This document shows, one piece after another, positions 18,524 to 25,443 of a stretch of 64,000 bases of DNA. The position numbers and the translations under genes were made by a program. The notes beneath the pieces were generated by a model. That model saw only the letters and a list, made by a program, of their open reading frames with translations. It did not search any database and was not told where the DNA came from. The DNA is from Laterigemmans sp052161645 (GTDB taxonomy: Bacteria > Planctomycetota > Planctomycetia > Pirellulales > Pirellulaceae). Every line of letters begins with the position of its first letter. The first letter of the stretch is position 1. The DNA lies in NCBI GenBank assembly GCA_052161645.1, contig CP197414.1. One strand, given 5' to 3'.

Positions 18524-19117
18524 ATGTCGACTGTCCCCAAGCCGTATGTCACCCCCGAAGAATACCTAAATCGCGAGCGGAAGGCTGAGTTTCGGTCGGA
18601 GTACTTTCGGGGCGAGATGTTCGCCATGGCAGGTGCCTCGGCTAATCACAATTTGATCGTGGGCAACTGCATACAGACCCTCGGCCAGCAGCTCAAGAAA
18701 AAACCTTGCCGAGTCTATCCGAGCGACTTGAAGCTCCGCATCGAAGCGACCGGCTTGTTCACTTACCCGGACCTGTCGGTCGTTTGCGGCGATCCGCAAC
18801 TTGAATCCGATGCGGGCGATGTGTTGCTCAACCCGGTCGTGCTCGTCGAAGTCCTGTCGGATTCCACCGAGGCCTACGACCGCGGCAAGAAGTTCGAACA
18901 TTATCGAACGATCCCCAGTCTGATGCACTACGTTTTGATCGCTCAAGACCGACACTCGATCGATTGCTTCACACGCAGCCCCGATGGAAGTTGGCGTTTG
19001 ACGAGTTGTCAGGGTTTAGATGGCAAGGTGGAGCTAGCGTCAATTGAAAGCCAACTCGCCGCGACTGAAGTCTACGACAAAGTCGTCTTCAGTGAACAAG
19101 CAACGGACGAAAAATAA
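18524..19117 (+). CDS. Uma2 family protein (DUF820, PD-(D/E)xK nuclease fold)
   Basis: 197-residue protein. The Uma2/DUF820 family has a restriction-endonuclease-like fold; its biological role is unsettled. Visible family features are VTPEEYLNRERKAEFRSEYFRGE at the start (with the first conserved Glu), a SDLKLRI strand, PDLSVVCG (Asp), and VEVLSDSTEAYDRGKKFEHYRTIPSL, where the Glu and Lys of the PD-(D/E)xK core sit. The ATG at 18524 gives the usual short N-terminus. The 3' end abuts an IS110 remnant on the other strand; the gene itself looks complete. Confidence 0.85.
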   Translation: MSTVPKPYVTPEEYLNRERKAEFRSEYFRGEMFAMAGASANHNLIVGNCIQTLGQQLKKKPCRVYPSDLKLRIEATGLFTYPDLSVVCGDPQLESDAGDVLLNPVVLVEVLSDSTEAYDRGKKFEHYRTIPSLMHYVLIAQDRHSIDCFTRSPDGSWRLTSCQGLDGKVELASIESQLAATEVYDKVVFSEQATDEK

Positions 19118-19135
19118 GTGGCGGCGAGTTTCAGT

Positions 19136-19810
19136 CGCTGGGATCGTCATCAGGCGTCGGATTCGAGCATCTTGTTTACCGATCGCTTCGAGCTTTTTGA
19201 CAACAGTGTTTAACTGGTCGGAGAGCGAATCGAGAATGGTAAGTTCGATATCAAGCTCGCCTCGCCATAGTTCATCAGGTGCACACTCATACAGCGGTTT
19301 GCGAAAGGAATTAATACGTTCCCGCCCAGTGTGCCAGGCTTTGTCGCCTCGATCAATCTCAACACCCTGGTTGACGAACCAAGCACGAATCGTATTTTTG
19401 GACTTATTGATACGTCCGTCGAGCGTTTTACGGTACTTAACCAAGGAACGAAATTCACGATGCGTCGCCGTCAGCATATGGACTGGCTGCAACTCGTCCG
19501 AAGCGGCCATGCGAGCCAGTTTTCGAGCATCGTCCTTGTCGGGCTTTCGCTTGACATTGGACCACTTCCAGGCTTCTTCGTTCGTGGAACAGACGATGGT
19601 TTTGATTTCCATGCTCTCTGCTAGAGCACTTACCCAACCAGAGGGGCCGCATGCTTCCATCACGAGCAGGTCGAACGAGTGAGTCTTAAAAACAGTTTCG
19701 AGATAGCCGCGATTGGTAGCGGCGTTGAGGAAAGTGTGCGTTCGAGTTTCGGTATCGAAGGAACAGCACATGGTGTTGAATTTTCCGAGATCAAGAGCGA
19801 GAATGATCAT
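19136..19810 (-). pseudogene. IS110 family transposase, C-terminally truncated
   Basis: N-terminal DEDD RuvC-like domain of an IS110 transposase: MIILALDLGKFN (first Asp), VMEACGPSG (Glu) and KPDKDDARKLA (two Asp). A coiled coil and the expected linker up to RRLMTIP follow. After LMTIP, where the second domain with GVGP-type residues should continue, the sequence stops matching and the frame runs into the antisense of the Uma2 gene. The catalytic Ser domain is missing and the element must be inactive. IS110/IS1111 members are known to insert into integron attC sites, which is relevant given the downstream array. Confidence 0.8.
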
Positions 19811-19936
19811 AGTTCTGATCCTTGGGGTTTGGTGGGTGGTTTCAATGTGACAGACAGGATCCAACTGTCGTGATCACTAGTCCGAGTCACCAGCATTTTT
19901 GGCAAGCGACTCCCACCTGCCAAACCTTGGACTTAC

Positions 19937-20815
19937 ATGGATTCTTTCGTCGACGAAACATTGAAAAGACTTTTCATGTGGACGCCACTTCCTGGATCAG
20001 CAGAGGCTGGTGCTCTATCCGCTATTGCCGGGTGTGCGTCTGGACCGTCGATTGACCTTACGTCTCGCGTAACGGTTAATTTCCACCCAGACCGCAAAGC
20101 TGGCGATTTATCGTTACTTCAGGTTCTGGCAGAAGATGGGGTACTACGATCCCAGTTCGAAACCCGGACCAGCAATGGCGGCTTGACCGCATTCGAAGGT
20201 GGTGCCCGTTGGCGATGGGAGAGTCGGATATTCTCCGGCGTGTATGACATCGAGTTACCATCCCGGCGACCGAAGTACGGTGCGCTCAATCACCGGCGGC
20301 GATCCGTGGGTGGATCTCCACGATTCGGCTCCTCCCATTTCAGACTTTCTCCTCACGTACTAGATCGAACCACGTTCTGTTACCCGGACAGCTTTTTTGA
20401 ACCGACGAATTTTGGAAACGCCTCAAACATGGGACTGATTGATGCGTGCGAATCCGACGACTGCGACGAACTTGATCGCTACATTGAGGCGCATGTGCAT
20501 GGCCCGGTGTCCCTGTTACAGGACGTCGAAGCACTGGTGCTGGACGAATGCTATCGCGGAACGCAAGTGTCAGTCGATGCGATGAAATTGCCGGTTCGTG
20601 TTGAATGGCACTGTGGTTTTCGCGTCTCGATCGGCACCATTCGTCAATTTCCAGATTATCGTGGTGAAACGATTGTAAAATTGGCTGAAACCCTCGCCGT
20701 TGACGGCTGGATCACGCCAGCAATCATAGGTATGGCGGTGGCATCCGAAGATTACTCGTACGACGATCTCAAGAAAGTCTGGCATTACGTGGCTCGGTTC
20801 GCGATAATCGATTAA
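19937..20815 (+). CDS. DUF3626 domain protein (cassette 1)
   Basis: 292-residue protein of unknown function matching my memory of DUF3626: RPKYGALNHRR, SPRFGSSHFRLSP, RTTFCYPDS, and a C-terminal half with EAHVHGPVSL, VDAMKLPVRVEWHCGFR and a final acidic SEDYSYDDLKKVWHYVARF. No signal peptide or membrane segment. It is the first + strand gene of a run of short, unrelated genes separated by attC-like palindromes, so it is probably an integron cassette gene. The ATG at 19937 is the natural start. DUF3626 homologues are scattered among bacteria, in line with transfer. Confidence 0.75.
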   Translation: MDSFVDETLKRLFMWTPLPGSAEAGALSAIAGCASGPSIDLTSRVTVNFHPDRKAGDLSLLQVLAEDGVLRSQFETRTSNGGLTAFEGGARWRWESRIFSGVYDIELPSRRPKYGALNHRRRSVGGSPRFGSSHFRLSPHVLDRTTFCYPDSFFEPTNFGNASNMGLIDACESDDCDELDRYIEAHVHGPVSLLQDVEALVLDECYRGTQVSVDAMKLPVRVEWHCGFRVSIGTIRQFPDYRGETIVKLAETLAVDGWITPAIIGMAVASEDYSYDDLKKVWHYVARFAIID

Positions 20816-20863
20816 GGGTGTCGGCAAGCAATAAACCACAAATCTGATTGTGCTCAGCCAAAT

Positions 20864-20958
20864 GCCGACGAACAGAAAATGCACGCGAGTTGCGGATCGC
20901 GGGTTTCCAGATGGTGAGTCACTTGGCCGCAACCGCGTAATTTTAGGCGTTCGTCGCC
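20864..20958 (+). other. attC-like site 1
   Basis: Outer boxes GCCGACGAAC and GTTCGTCGCC are inverted (9 of 10 pair). Inner arms ACGCGaGTTGCGG and CCGCAACCGCGT pair fully except for one displaced A, the hallmark of attC bottom-strand folding. It follows the DUF3626 stop by 48 bases and precedes the next start by 36. Confidence 0.72.
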
Positions 20959-20994
20959 ACCCGCTGAAACGTGCCGTTATTTGGAAAGAATTCC

Positions 20995-21180
20995 ATGCAT
21001 AGACTTACTCGTCGAAACGTACTCCGAACCGGGGTTGCACTTGCGATCCCGCCGGGGATGGTGACGCTGATCAACGGCTGCAATCAATCTAGCACGGATA
21101 CAACTCAGCAGGCGAAGTCCAATGATAAGTTGAACCCTGAAACTCAAAAGTCAATCCGCTTGAGGGAGGAGAACCGATGA
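20995..21180 (+). CDS. Small Tat/lipoprotein-signal protein (cassette 2a)
   Basis: 61-residue protein. The N-terminus has a twin-arginine-like TRRNVLRTG followed by a short hydrophobic stretch and a lipobox-like LINGC at residue 29; the rest is a polar tail. It is upstream of, and overlaps by ATGA, the VOC gene at 21177, so the pair is co-translated and likely forms one cassette. It could be the remains of a secreted enzyme's signal segment or a small lipoprotein; I cannot decide. The ATG at 20995 is chosen over the GTG at 20971 because GGAAAG lies just upstream. Confidence 0.55.
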   Translation: MHRLTRRNVLRTGVALAIPPGMVTLINGCNQSSTDTTQQAKSNDKLNPETQKSIRLREENR

Positions 21181-21521
21181 AAATCCAATATCTTGAGATT
21201 GTGACACCGGAAGTCGATGCCTTGTGTCGTCAATACTCAACAATCTATGACATTGCCTTTAGTGAACCCGATGCCCACCTTGGTGGTGCTCGCACCGCGA
21301 AACTGGATGGCGGCGGCTTGATCGGCATTCGCGGAGCTTTGCGTGATACGGAAACACCGGTCGTGCGGCCGTACGTGCTTGTCGATGACATCAAAGCAGC
21401 TGTCGCGTTTGCCGCTGAAGCGGGAGCCGAAATCGCGATGCCACCAATGGAAATTCCTGAACATGGCATGTTCGCGATTGTTATCCACGGTGGCATCGAG
21501 TGTGGGTTTTGGCAAAATTAA
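21177..21521 (+). CDS. VOC (glyoxalase-like) family protein (cassette 2b)
   Basis: 114-residue protein of the vicinal oxygen chelate fold: MKIQYLEIVTPEVDALCRQY opens the first beta-alpha-beta module, GGGLIGIRG and PVVRPYVLVDDI lie in the middle, and GAEIAMPPMEIPEHGMFAIV...ECGFWQ closes the second. Metal-ligand positions are only partly conserved, so substrate and even metal binding are uncertain. The start overlaps the preceding stop by four bases. Confidence 0.75.
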   Translation: MKIQYLEIVTPEVDALCRQYSTIYDIAFSEPDAHLGGARTAKLDGGGLIGIRGALRDTETPVVRPYVLVDDIKAAVAFAAEAGAEIAMPPMEIPEHGMFAIVIHGGIECGFWQN

Positions 21522-21537
21522 TGCCCCCGACGACGGC

Positions 21538-21632
21538 CACATAATCACGTGGTGCACCGAAGTCGGACCTGCGCGATTATTCGGCCATCACAACGTCCAC
21601 CATTCCGACTCGGTGACCACCACAGTTAGTCT
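21538..21632 (+). other. attC-like site 2
   Basis: Inner arms GTGGTGCACCGAAGTCGG (21549) and CCGACTCGGTGACCACCAC (21605) pair along their length with a displaced A and a two-base bulge. The right box GTTAGTC at 21625 fits the GTTRRRY consensus at six of seven positions. The next gene starts 24 bases later. Confidence 0.68.
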
Positions 21633-21655
21633 TCACAATCCACACCAAGGAAAAC

Positions 21656-22030
21656 ATGATGCAACTCGGCGCGTTTTCGGTCAGTTTGGCCGTCAAAGAT
21701 ATTGAGGTATCGCGAAGGTTTTACGAAAAACTTGGGTTCAAGGAGTTCGCTGGGGAAGCCTCGCAGAACTGGCTAATTTTGAAGAATGGCGATAATGTGA
21801 TCGGACTGTTTCAGGGGATGTTCGATAAGAATTTGCTTACTTTCAATCCCGGCTGGGATCAGGACGCTCAGAAGCTTGACGACTTCACGGACGTTCGGGA
21901 GCTTCAGCGGCAACTCAAGGCAAAAGGTGTCGTGATGCAAACAGAAGCAGATGAGACATCCACTGGTCCTGCGAGTTTTGTTGTCGTGGATCCTGACGGC
22001 AATCCAATTTTGATCGATCAGCACGTTTGA
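21656..22030 (+). CDS. VOC (glyoxalase/bleomycin-resistance-like) family protein (cassette 3)
   Basis: 124-residue VOC protein: FSVSLAVKDIEVSRRFYEKLGF is the classic first module, NWLILKNGDNVIGLFQG follows, and the second module ends ASFVVVDPDGNPILIDQHV. The Glu/His ligand pattern resembles the glyoxalase-superfamily group annotated as lactoylglutathione-lyase-like, but a specific activity cannot be assigned. AAGGA lies eight bases before the ATG. An attC-like site lies on each side, so it is a single-gene cassette. Confidence 0.8.
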   Translation: MMQLGAFSVSLAVKDIEVSRRFYEKLGFKEFAGEASQNWLILKNGDNVIGLFQGMFDKNLLTFNPGWDQDAQKLDDFTDVRELQRQLKAKGVVMQTEADETSTGPASFVVVDPDGNPILIDQHV

Positions 22031-22059
22031 TGAATCGTCGCGTCGACCACCTAAACAGG

Positions 22060-22154
22060 CCGACGTAACCATGCGGTGAACGGGAGCCGCTGGTGACCCA
22101 GATTTTGAAAGCATAGTTTTTTGGCGGCGGCCCCGTTACCGCAGACGTTCGCCA
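22060..22154 (+). other. attC-like site 3
   Basis: Left box GACGTAAC (22062), inner arms TGCGGTgAACGGGAGCCGC (22072) and GCGGCGGCCCCGTTACCGCA (22124), and right box GTTCGCC (22147). The arms pair with a displaced G. This is the most regular of the sites and serves as the template for reading the intron-split ones. Confidence 0.74.
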
Positions 22155-22213
22155 GTCAGACGCATTCTTACGATTTTGCCTTCAGTTTTTTTCAATCGGA
22201 TAATTCTTAATCT

Positions 22214-22600
22214 ATGGAAAACGCCTACAAACCACCGACGCCCACACCCGTCTAGTCGAACGCGCCTTTTGCTTCACGGAAAATGAAGATTGTCAGGGGC
22301 ATAACTGTCACGACTGCAGTGCTTGCTTTACTTACGTTTTCCTTTGCTGCCTTCATGTTGATCCCACAAGCTTTGCGTTACTCTTCGGAAGCGGCGGCGC
22401 TTCCCCCGCGCGCACAACCAGGTCACTACGCCATTGCTCGCGCGAGCGGTATCGCCGGTGCTACTGCCATTGTCGGTGTCATCTTGAGCACTATCAGTAT
22501 TATCTTTACCATTCGTCGCCGCGTTGTTCTGCCAATTGTCTTGCTCGGCATTTCCATTATTGCAATGGTTGCGGTTGCCATTATTTTTAAACCCGCGTGA
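22214..22600 (+). pseudogene. Small membrane protein with an in-frame stop in its N-terminus (cassette 4)
   Basis: From ATG 22214 the frame reads MENAYKPPTPTPV, then TAG at 22253, then SNAPFASRK and MKIVRGITVTTAV onward in the same frame to 22600. The first part is the planctomycete NxYxPP lead-in; the rest has three hydrophobic segments (VLALLTFSFAAFMLI, GIAGATAIVGVILSTI, VVLPIVLLGISIIAMVAV). A single C-to-T change (CAG to TAG) would explain the stop. Translation could restart at ATG 22283, giving 105 residues that keep all membrane segments. Function unknown. Confidence 0.65.
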
Positions 22601-22712
22601 CACCGCCATGCAGTTTTCATCTAAAATGAACCTTTCTTGGTTTCGTTGGTAATAGAATTTTGGGTAGGTCTCTGGGTCATTAACTCTGGTCTTGAGTCTT
22701 ACTGATCGACTT

Positions 22713-22731
22713 GGCGAATCAAGCAATGCAC
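22713..22731 (+). other. attC-like site 4, left half (split by group II intron)
   Basis: GGCGAATCAAGCAATGCAC has the layout of a left box plus left inner arm (compare GACGTAACCATGCGGTGAAC of site 3). It ends exactly where the group II intron sequence GTGCGGACTGG begins. Its partner arms lie 957 bases further on at 23688. Confidence 0.55.
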
Positions 22732-23157
22732 GTGCGGACTGGCAAGGTCTGATTGACAAGCGGGGGTAGAGCCCGCCTGGGTAAGTGTTAGCCGCACGCC
22801 CAGTATCGAGTTTTGCAGCCGAAGCATAAGGGACCTAAGTAGCTATCTGTTTCTGTTCAAGCAGTACCCTCCCCGAGAGCATCCGTTGAAGCGTAAACAG
22901 AAAGGTAGTGAGGATGAACGGATCGCAGGTAGCCCTGTGACTGTGAACGGGATTAGCTCCGAAATTTTGTAACTGTTGGATCCTGTCCAAGGCTTGTGCA
23001 TTCCCCAAGGCAATACTTTACACCGCGATTATGGCGAGCTGTGTGAAGAGACCCGGAGTCGGCGCCCCATTCGTGCAGCACATGATGTCAATCAGGCAAC
23101 CAGTGACACCCTGAGGTTCTTAATCGAACCCAAACATCCCAGTCTGAACGGTTGAGT

Positions 23158-23487
23158 ATGTCTAAGAAGTCGAATCAGCGACGAAGACAAACGACTCTCA
23201 GGGGATCGGACAGCCGAATAGTACCGCAGCCAGCCGAAGGCCAATCGGAAGGCGAAAAGCCGGGGAATGCCGGTGTAGGGAAGGCGGCTGGGATATCACG
23301 CGAGCAAGACCGAGCACCGCCCGTACTCAGTGACGGAACCTCGGTGCTAACTCGGCTGGACCGCAGCCTTGTTGTCGCGTTGGAGTTGCAGGATCAGGCG
23401 ACCATTGTTTTCTCTTCGCGTAAACCAGCGCGGAGCTTGATGCCGATGGCGTGTGACGCGTCCATTTGCGGGGATGATTCCAAATGA
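23158..23487 (+). pseudogene. Group II intron reverse transcriptase/maturase, N-terminal remnant
   Basis: The first 70 residues (SKKSNQRRRQ, RGSDSRIVPQPAEGQ, KPGNAGVGKAAG, DRAPPVLSDGTSVLTRLDR) have the composition and motif order of the non-catalytic leader of intron-encoded proteins in this group. Where the RT domain should begin the frame passes into unrelated residues and stops at 23487, just before domain V. None of the RT blocks or the YADD motif is present. Confidence 0.65.
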
Positions 23488-23494
23488 GATCTGG

Positions 23495-23528
23495 GAGCCG
23501 GATGCTGGAAAGCCGCACGTCCGGATCT
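23495..23528 (+). ncRNA. Group II intron domain V
   Basis: A 34-nucleotide element GAGCCGGATGC...GAAA...GCACGTCCGGATCT matches the universal GAGCCG-(U/G)AUGC-...-GAAA-...-GCACGU-CCGG pattern of the catalytic domain V hairpin. The paired arms GAGCCGGA and TCCGGATC are kept, so this part is intact. Confidence 0.85.
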
Positions 23529-23687
23529 ACGATGGGCCGGAGATCAATGAGGTGTTAAGCGACTGAGTTGCGGGCACCACCCAAGTACCGGATGGCAAAC
23601 AGGGGAACGGAAGCTTATCATCAAAGAGATCCCGGCCTGCTCACCGGGAGCGGCGATGGCGAACGTGCTTTCAGTGGCAAATCCCTC

Positions 23688-23717
23688 GTCGCCGCCCCGT
23701 CATCGCAGGCGTTCGCC
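23688..23717 (+). other. attC-like site 4, right half
   Basis: GTCGCCGCCCCGTCATCGC followed by GCGTTCGCC closely matches the right half of site 3 (GCGGCCCCGTTACCGCA...GTTCGCC). Its reverse complement begins GGCGAACGCC-TGCGATGAC, lining up with the left half GGCGAATCAA-GCAATGCAC before the intron. The next gene starts 19 bases later. Confidence 0.58.
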
Positions 23718-23736
23718 CGCTTACTTCAGGGAAAAA

Positions 23737-24225
23737 ATGCCGCAGCGACTTTCCAATGTCCCCTTAGCCGATCTCGTCCCCGAAACCAAGCTTTGGAATG
23801 ACGGCCGCGGCATCGATCTTGAGACCTTCGCAGCCTACCACGGCTCGTTTGAACTTGCTATCGCGTTTGGGGAGCTCTTCTGGCCAGCATTCTTTGAATT
23901 TGAACACTGCGTTTTTCGGGGCACAGGTCCCAACGAAGATTTCATGAAGGCGTACGCCCATAATATGCGGTTCCTAAAGAATGATGCACAAGCTGTCGAG
24001 GTGCTGCATAACCATTTGCACATTTGGGATTTGTTCCCGGTCGGGGCGGGTGATCCTCAGCCCACTCGTAATCAATGTTTGTACTTAGCCAGACTGCTGC
24101 GTGAACTCTGGGAATCGAAGCTTTCCCGCGACTTTCCTGATCGTACTTTTTGCGTTACCGTAAACGAAGAGGGTGCCGCGGAAGCTGAAGGCGACTATCA
24201 GCTTACGTTCTGTCAATCGCGATAG
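23737..24225 (+). CDS. Hypothetical protein (cassette 5)
   Basis: 162-residue soluble protein I do not recognise. It has PLADLVPETKLWNDGRGIDLETFAAYHGSFELAIAFGELFWPAF at the front, a helical middle and a C-terminal beta strand CVTVNEEGAAEAEGDYQLTFCQ. I start at ATG 23737 because it follows the attC-like right box by 19 bases, as in the other cassettes, and the longer frame to 23656 would translate the attC arm. No signal peptide or membrane segment. Confidence 0.62.
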   Translation: MPQRLSNVPLADLVPETKLWNDGRGIDLETFAAYHGSFELAIAFGELFWPAFFEFEHCVFRGTGPNEDFMKAYAHNMRFLKNDAQAVEVLHNHLHIWDLFPVGAGDPQPTRNQCLYLARLLRELWESKLSRDFPDRTFCVTVNEEGAAEAEGDYQLTFCQSR

Positions 24226-24228
24226 GGC

Positions 24229-24318
24229 GGCGAACCATCCGATGCAACCGAGTCGCGGTAGCAGGGCGTTTCGAAGTGGAAGATTAACCGCCGCGACCGG
24301 CTGATCGGTAACAATATC
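24229..24318 (+). other. attC-like site 5 (degenerate right box)
   Basis: Left box GGCGAAC (24229) and inner arms CCGATGCAACCGAGTCGCGG (24239) and CGCGACCGGCTGATCGG (24292) pair with bulges. The expected right box GTTCGCC is replaced by GTAACAATATCC, so this site may be inactive or the box has diverged. Confidence 0.5.
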
Positions 24319-24364
24319 CGACTGGACAAACTCCTCACCACATTTTCACTGTTGCCTGATAGCT

Positions 24365-24748
24365 ATGCCCGAATTCAAGGCCGCGTTTCCATATCAGACT
24401 GACGTTCTCGCATTACCTGTCGCTGACATTTCGGTTGCGTCGGACTGGTATTGCCAACACTTCGGCATGGAAGAGGTGCGACGCACTTCCGAACCCGTCC
24501 CAACTGTCATTCTCCAACGCGATGGAACAGAGATCGGTTTTGCCGAGAATGCTGGCGATGCCTCGCAGGATGGTGCTGCGATTCTCGTATCCGACATTCA
24601 CGAGATCAAACGCGAGTTGGATGCTAACGGCACGACAACTGGGGATTTCCGCACTGACGATCGTGACGGCGAATCGTACACTGTATTCTTCGTCGTCGCA
24701 CCGGATGGATTGTGCTACTACTTTCACGAACCACAAAACGGCGGATAA
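24365..24748 (+). CDS. VOC (glyoxalase-like) family protein (cassette 6)
   Basis: 127-residue protein of the VOC superfamily: ALPVADISVASDWYCQHFGMEEV is the first module, followed by PTVILQRDGTEIGFAE. The second half has AAILVSDIHEIKREL and ends SYTVFFVVAPDGLCYYFHEP. This is the third VOC gene in the array and is not close in sequence to the other two, so they are not simple duplicates. Substrate unknown. The stop codon overlaps the left box of the next attC-like site, as is common for cassettes. Confidence 0.8.
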   Translation: MPEFKAAFPYQTDVLALPVADISVASDWYCQHFGMEEVRRTSEPVPTVILQRDGTEIGFAENAGDASQDGAAILVSDIHEIKRELDANGTTTGDFRTDDRDGESYTVFFVVAPDGLCYYFHEPQNGG

Positions 24749-24833
24749 CCAAGCGATTGACGCGGAGCCGCCGACAGCGCGATTAGGAGTGGATGATCGG
24801 CCTCGGCGACCCGGTCATCGCAATTCGTTCTGC
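24743..24833 (+). other. attC-like site 6
   Basis: Left box GGATAAC (24743, overlapping the VOC stop), inner arms GCGATtGACGCGGAGCCGCCGA-like (24753) and TCGGCGACCCGGTCATCGC (24803) with a displaced T, and right box GTTCTGC (24827). The arms pair over about 16 positions. Confidence 0.66.
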
Positions 24834-24978
24834 AGCAACAGTAACATCATTCCAAGGCTCGACTGATGTCCCTGCCGGGCCAAGTATTCGCGGTCCGACA
24901 CGTGCTCAACAGTCTGCCTTATAATCGTCGGCCAATCATCAAGAATTCGGGCGACAGACCGATCGTAGCGAGAAGAGA

Positions 24979-25170
24979 ATGGATCGGAAACAGAAATATG
25001 TGCTTGGCAATATCCTCTCTGTCATTGGAGCGGGTATTGTCGTAGCCGCATGTCGGAATCTCGAACTGGTTGAGGGGATAGTGCTCGGTGCTGCAACCGT
25101 CGTTCTCTTTCTGGGGGCACGAATGTCAGCGACCGCCAAGGCCAAGTCTTGTGCTGGCGATCCGAATTAA
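24979..25170 (+). CDS. Two-helix small membrane protein (cassette 7)
   Basis: 63 residues with two hydrophobic stretches (NILSVIGAGIVVAAC and GIVLGAATVVLFLGA) separated by a short acidic turn and followed by a basic tail. The ATG follows AAGAGA. Function unknown; the size and topology are common among integron cassette proteins. The stop overlaps a left-box-like GAATTAAC. Confidence 0.6.
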   Translation: MDRKQKYVLGNILSVIGAGIVVAACRNLELVEGIVLGAATVVLFLGARMSATAKAKSCAGDPN

Positions 25171-25221
25171 CAACTGCGGCGAGATGTTGCAGAACAATCG
25201 CGTTGAAAAATCGCGTTGAAC
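25164..25221 (+). other. attC-like site 7, left part only (ends at second intron copy)
   Basis: GCAGAAC-AATCGCGTTGAA, then a tandem duplicate AAATCGCGTTGAAC, ends where GTGCGGACTGG begins. GCGTTGAAC corresponds to the GCGGTGAAC arm of site 3 and GCAATGCAC of site 4. No right half is visible downstream. Confidence 0.5.
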
Positions 25222-25443
25222 GTGCGGACTGGCAAGGTCTGATTGACAAGCGGGGGGAGATCCCGCCTGGGTAAGTGCTAGCCACACGCCCAGTATCGAG
25301 TTTTGCAGCCGAAGTATAAGGGCCCTAAGAAGCTATCTGTTTGATTGTTTCAGACAAACCCTCCCCGAAAGCATCGGTTGAAGCGTAAACAGAACGGTAG
25401 CGAGGATGAGTGGATTGCAGGTGGCCTTGTGACCGTTAACTGA
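25222..25443 (+). mobile_element. Group II intron 5' fragment (second copy)
   Basis: About 220 bases match the first 220 of the intron at 22732, in the same orientation, with scattered substitutions (for example GGGGGTAGAGCCC versus GGGGGGAGATCCC, a compensatory-looking change in a stem). The similarity ends near 25443; no ORF or domain V follows. The stem-preserving changes suggest the 5' domain was under RNA-structure selection before truncation. Confidence 0.72.

Larger units (their letters stand above)
22732..23560 (+). mobile_element. Group II intron, internally deleted
   Basis: Starts GTGCGGACTGGC, as group II introns commonly start GTGCG, and continues with a long structured 5' leader of about 425 bases. 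It contains the N-terminus of an intron-encoded reverse transcriptase (23158) and a domain V (23495). The reverse transcriptase and maturase body of about 1.3 kb is absent, so the element cannot encode its own mobility. The right end is approximate: domain VI and the 3' junction lie between 23530 and about 23580. The first 220 bases recur at 25222 with many point differences. Confidence 0.78.

Noticed and set aside
22600..22712. Possible full attC between cassette 4 and the intron
   Set aside because: No palindrome is found here; the site is better explained as split by the intron.
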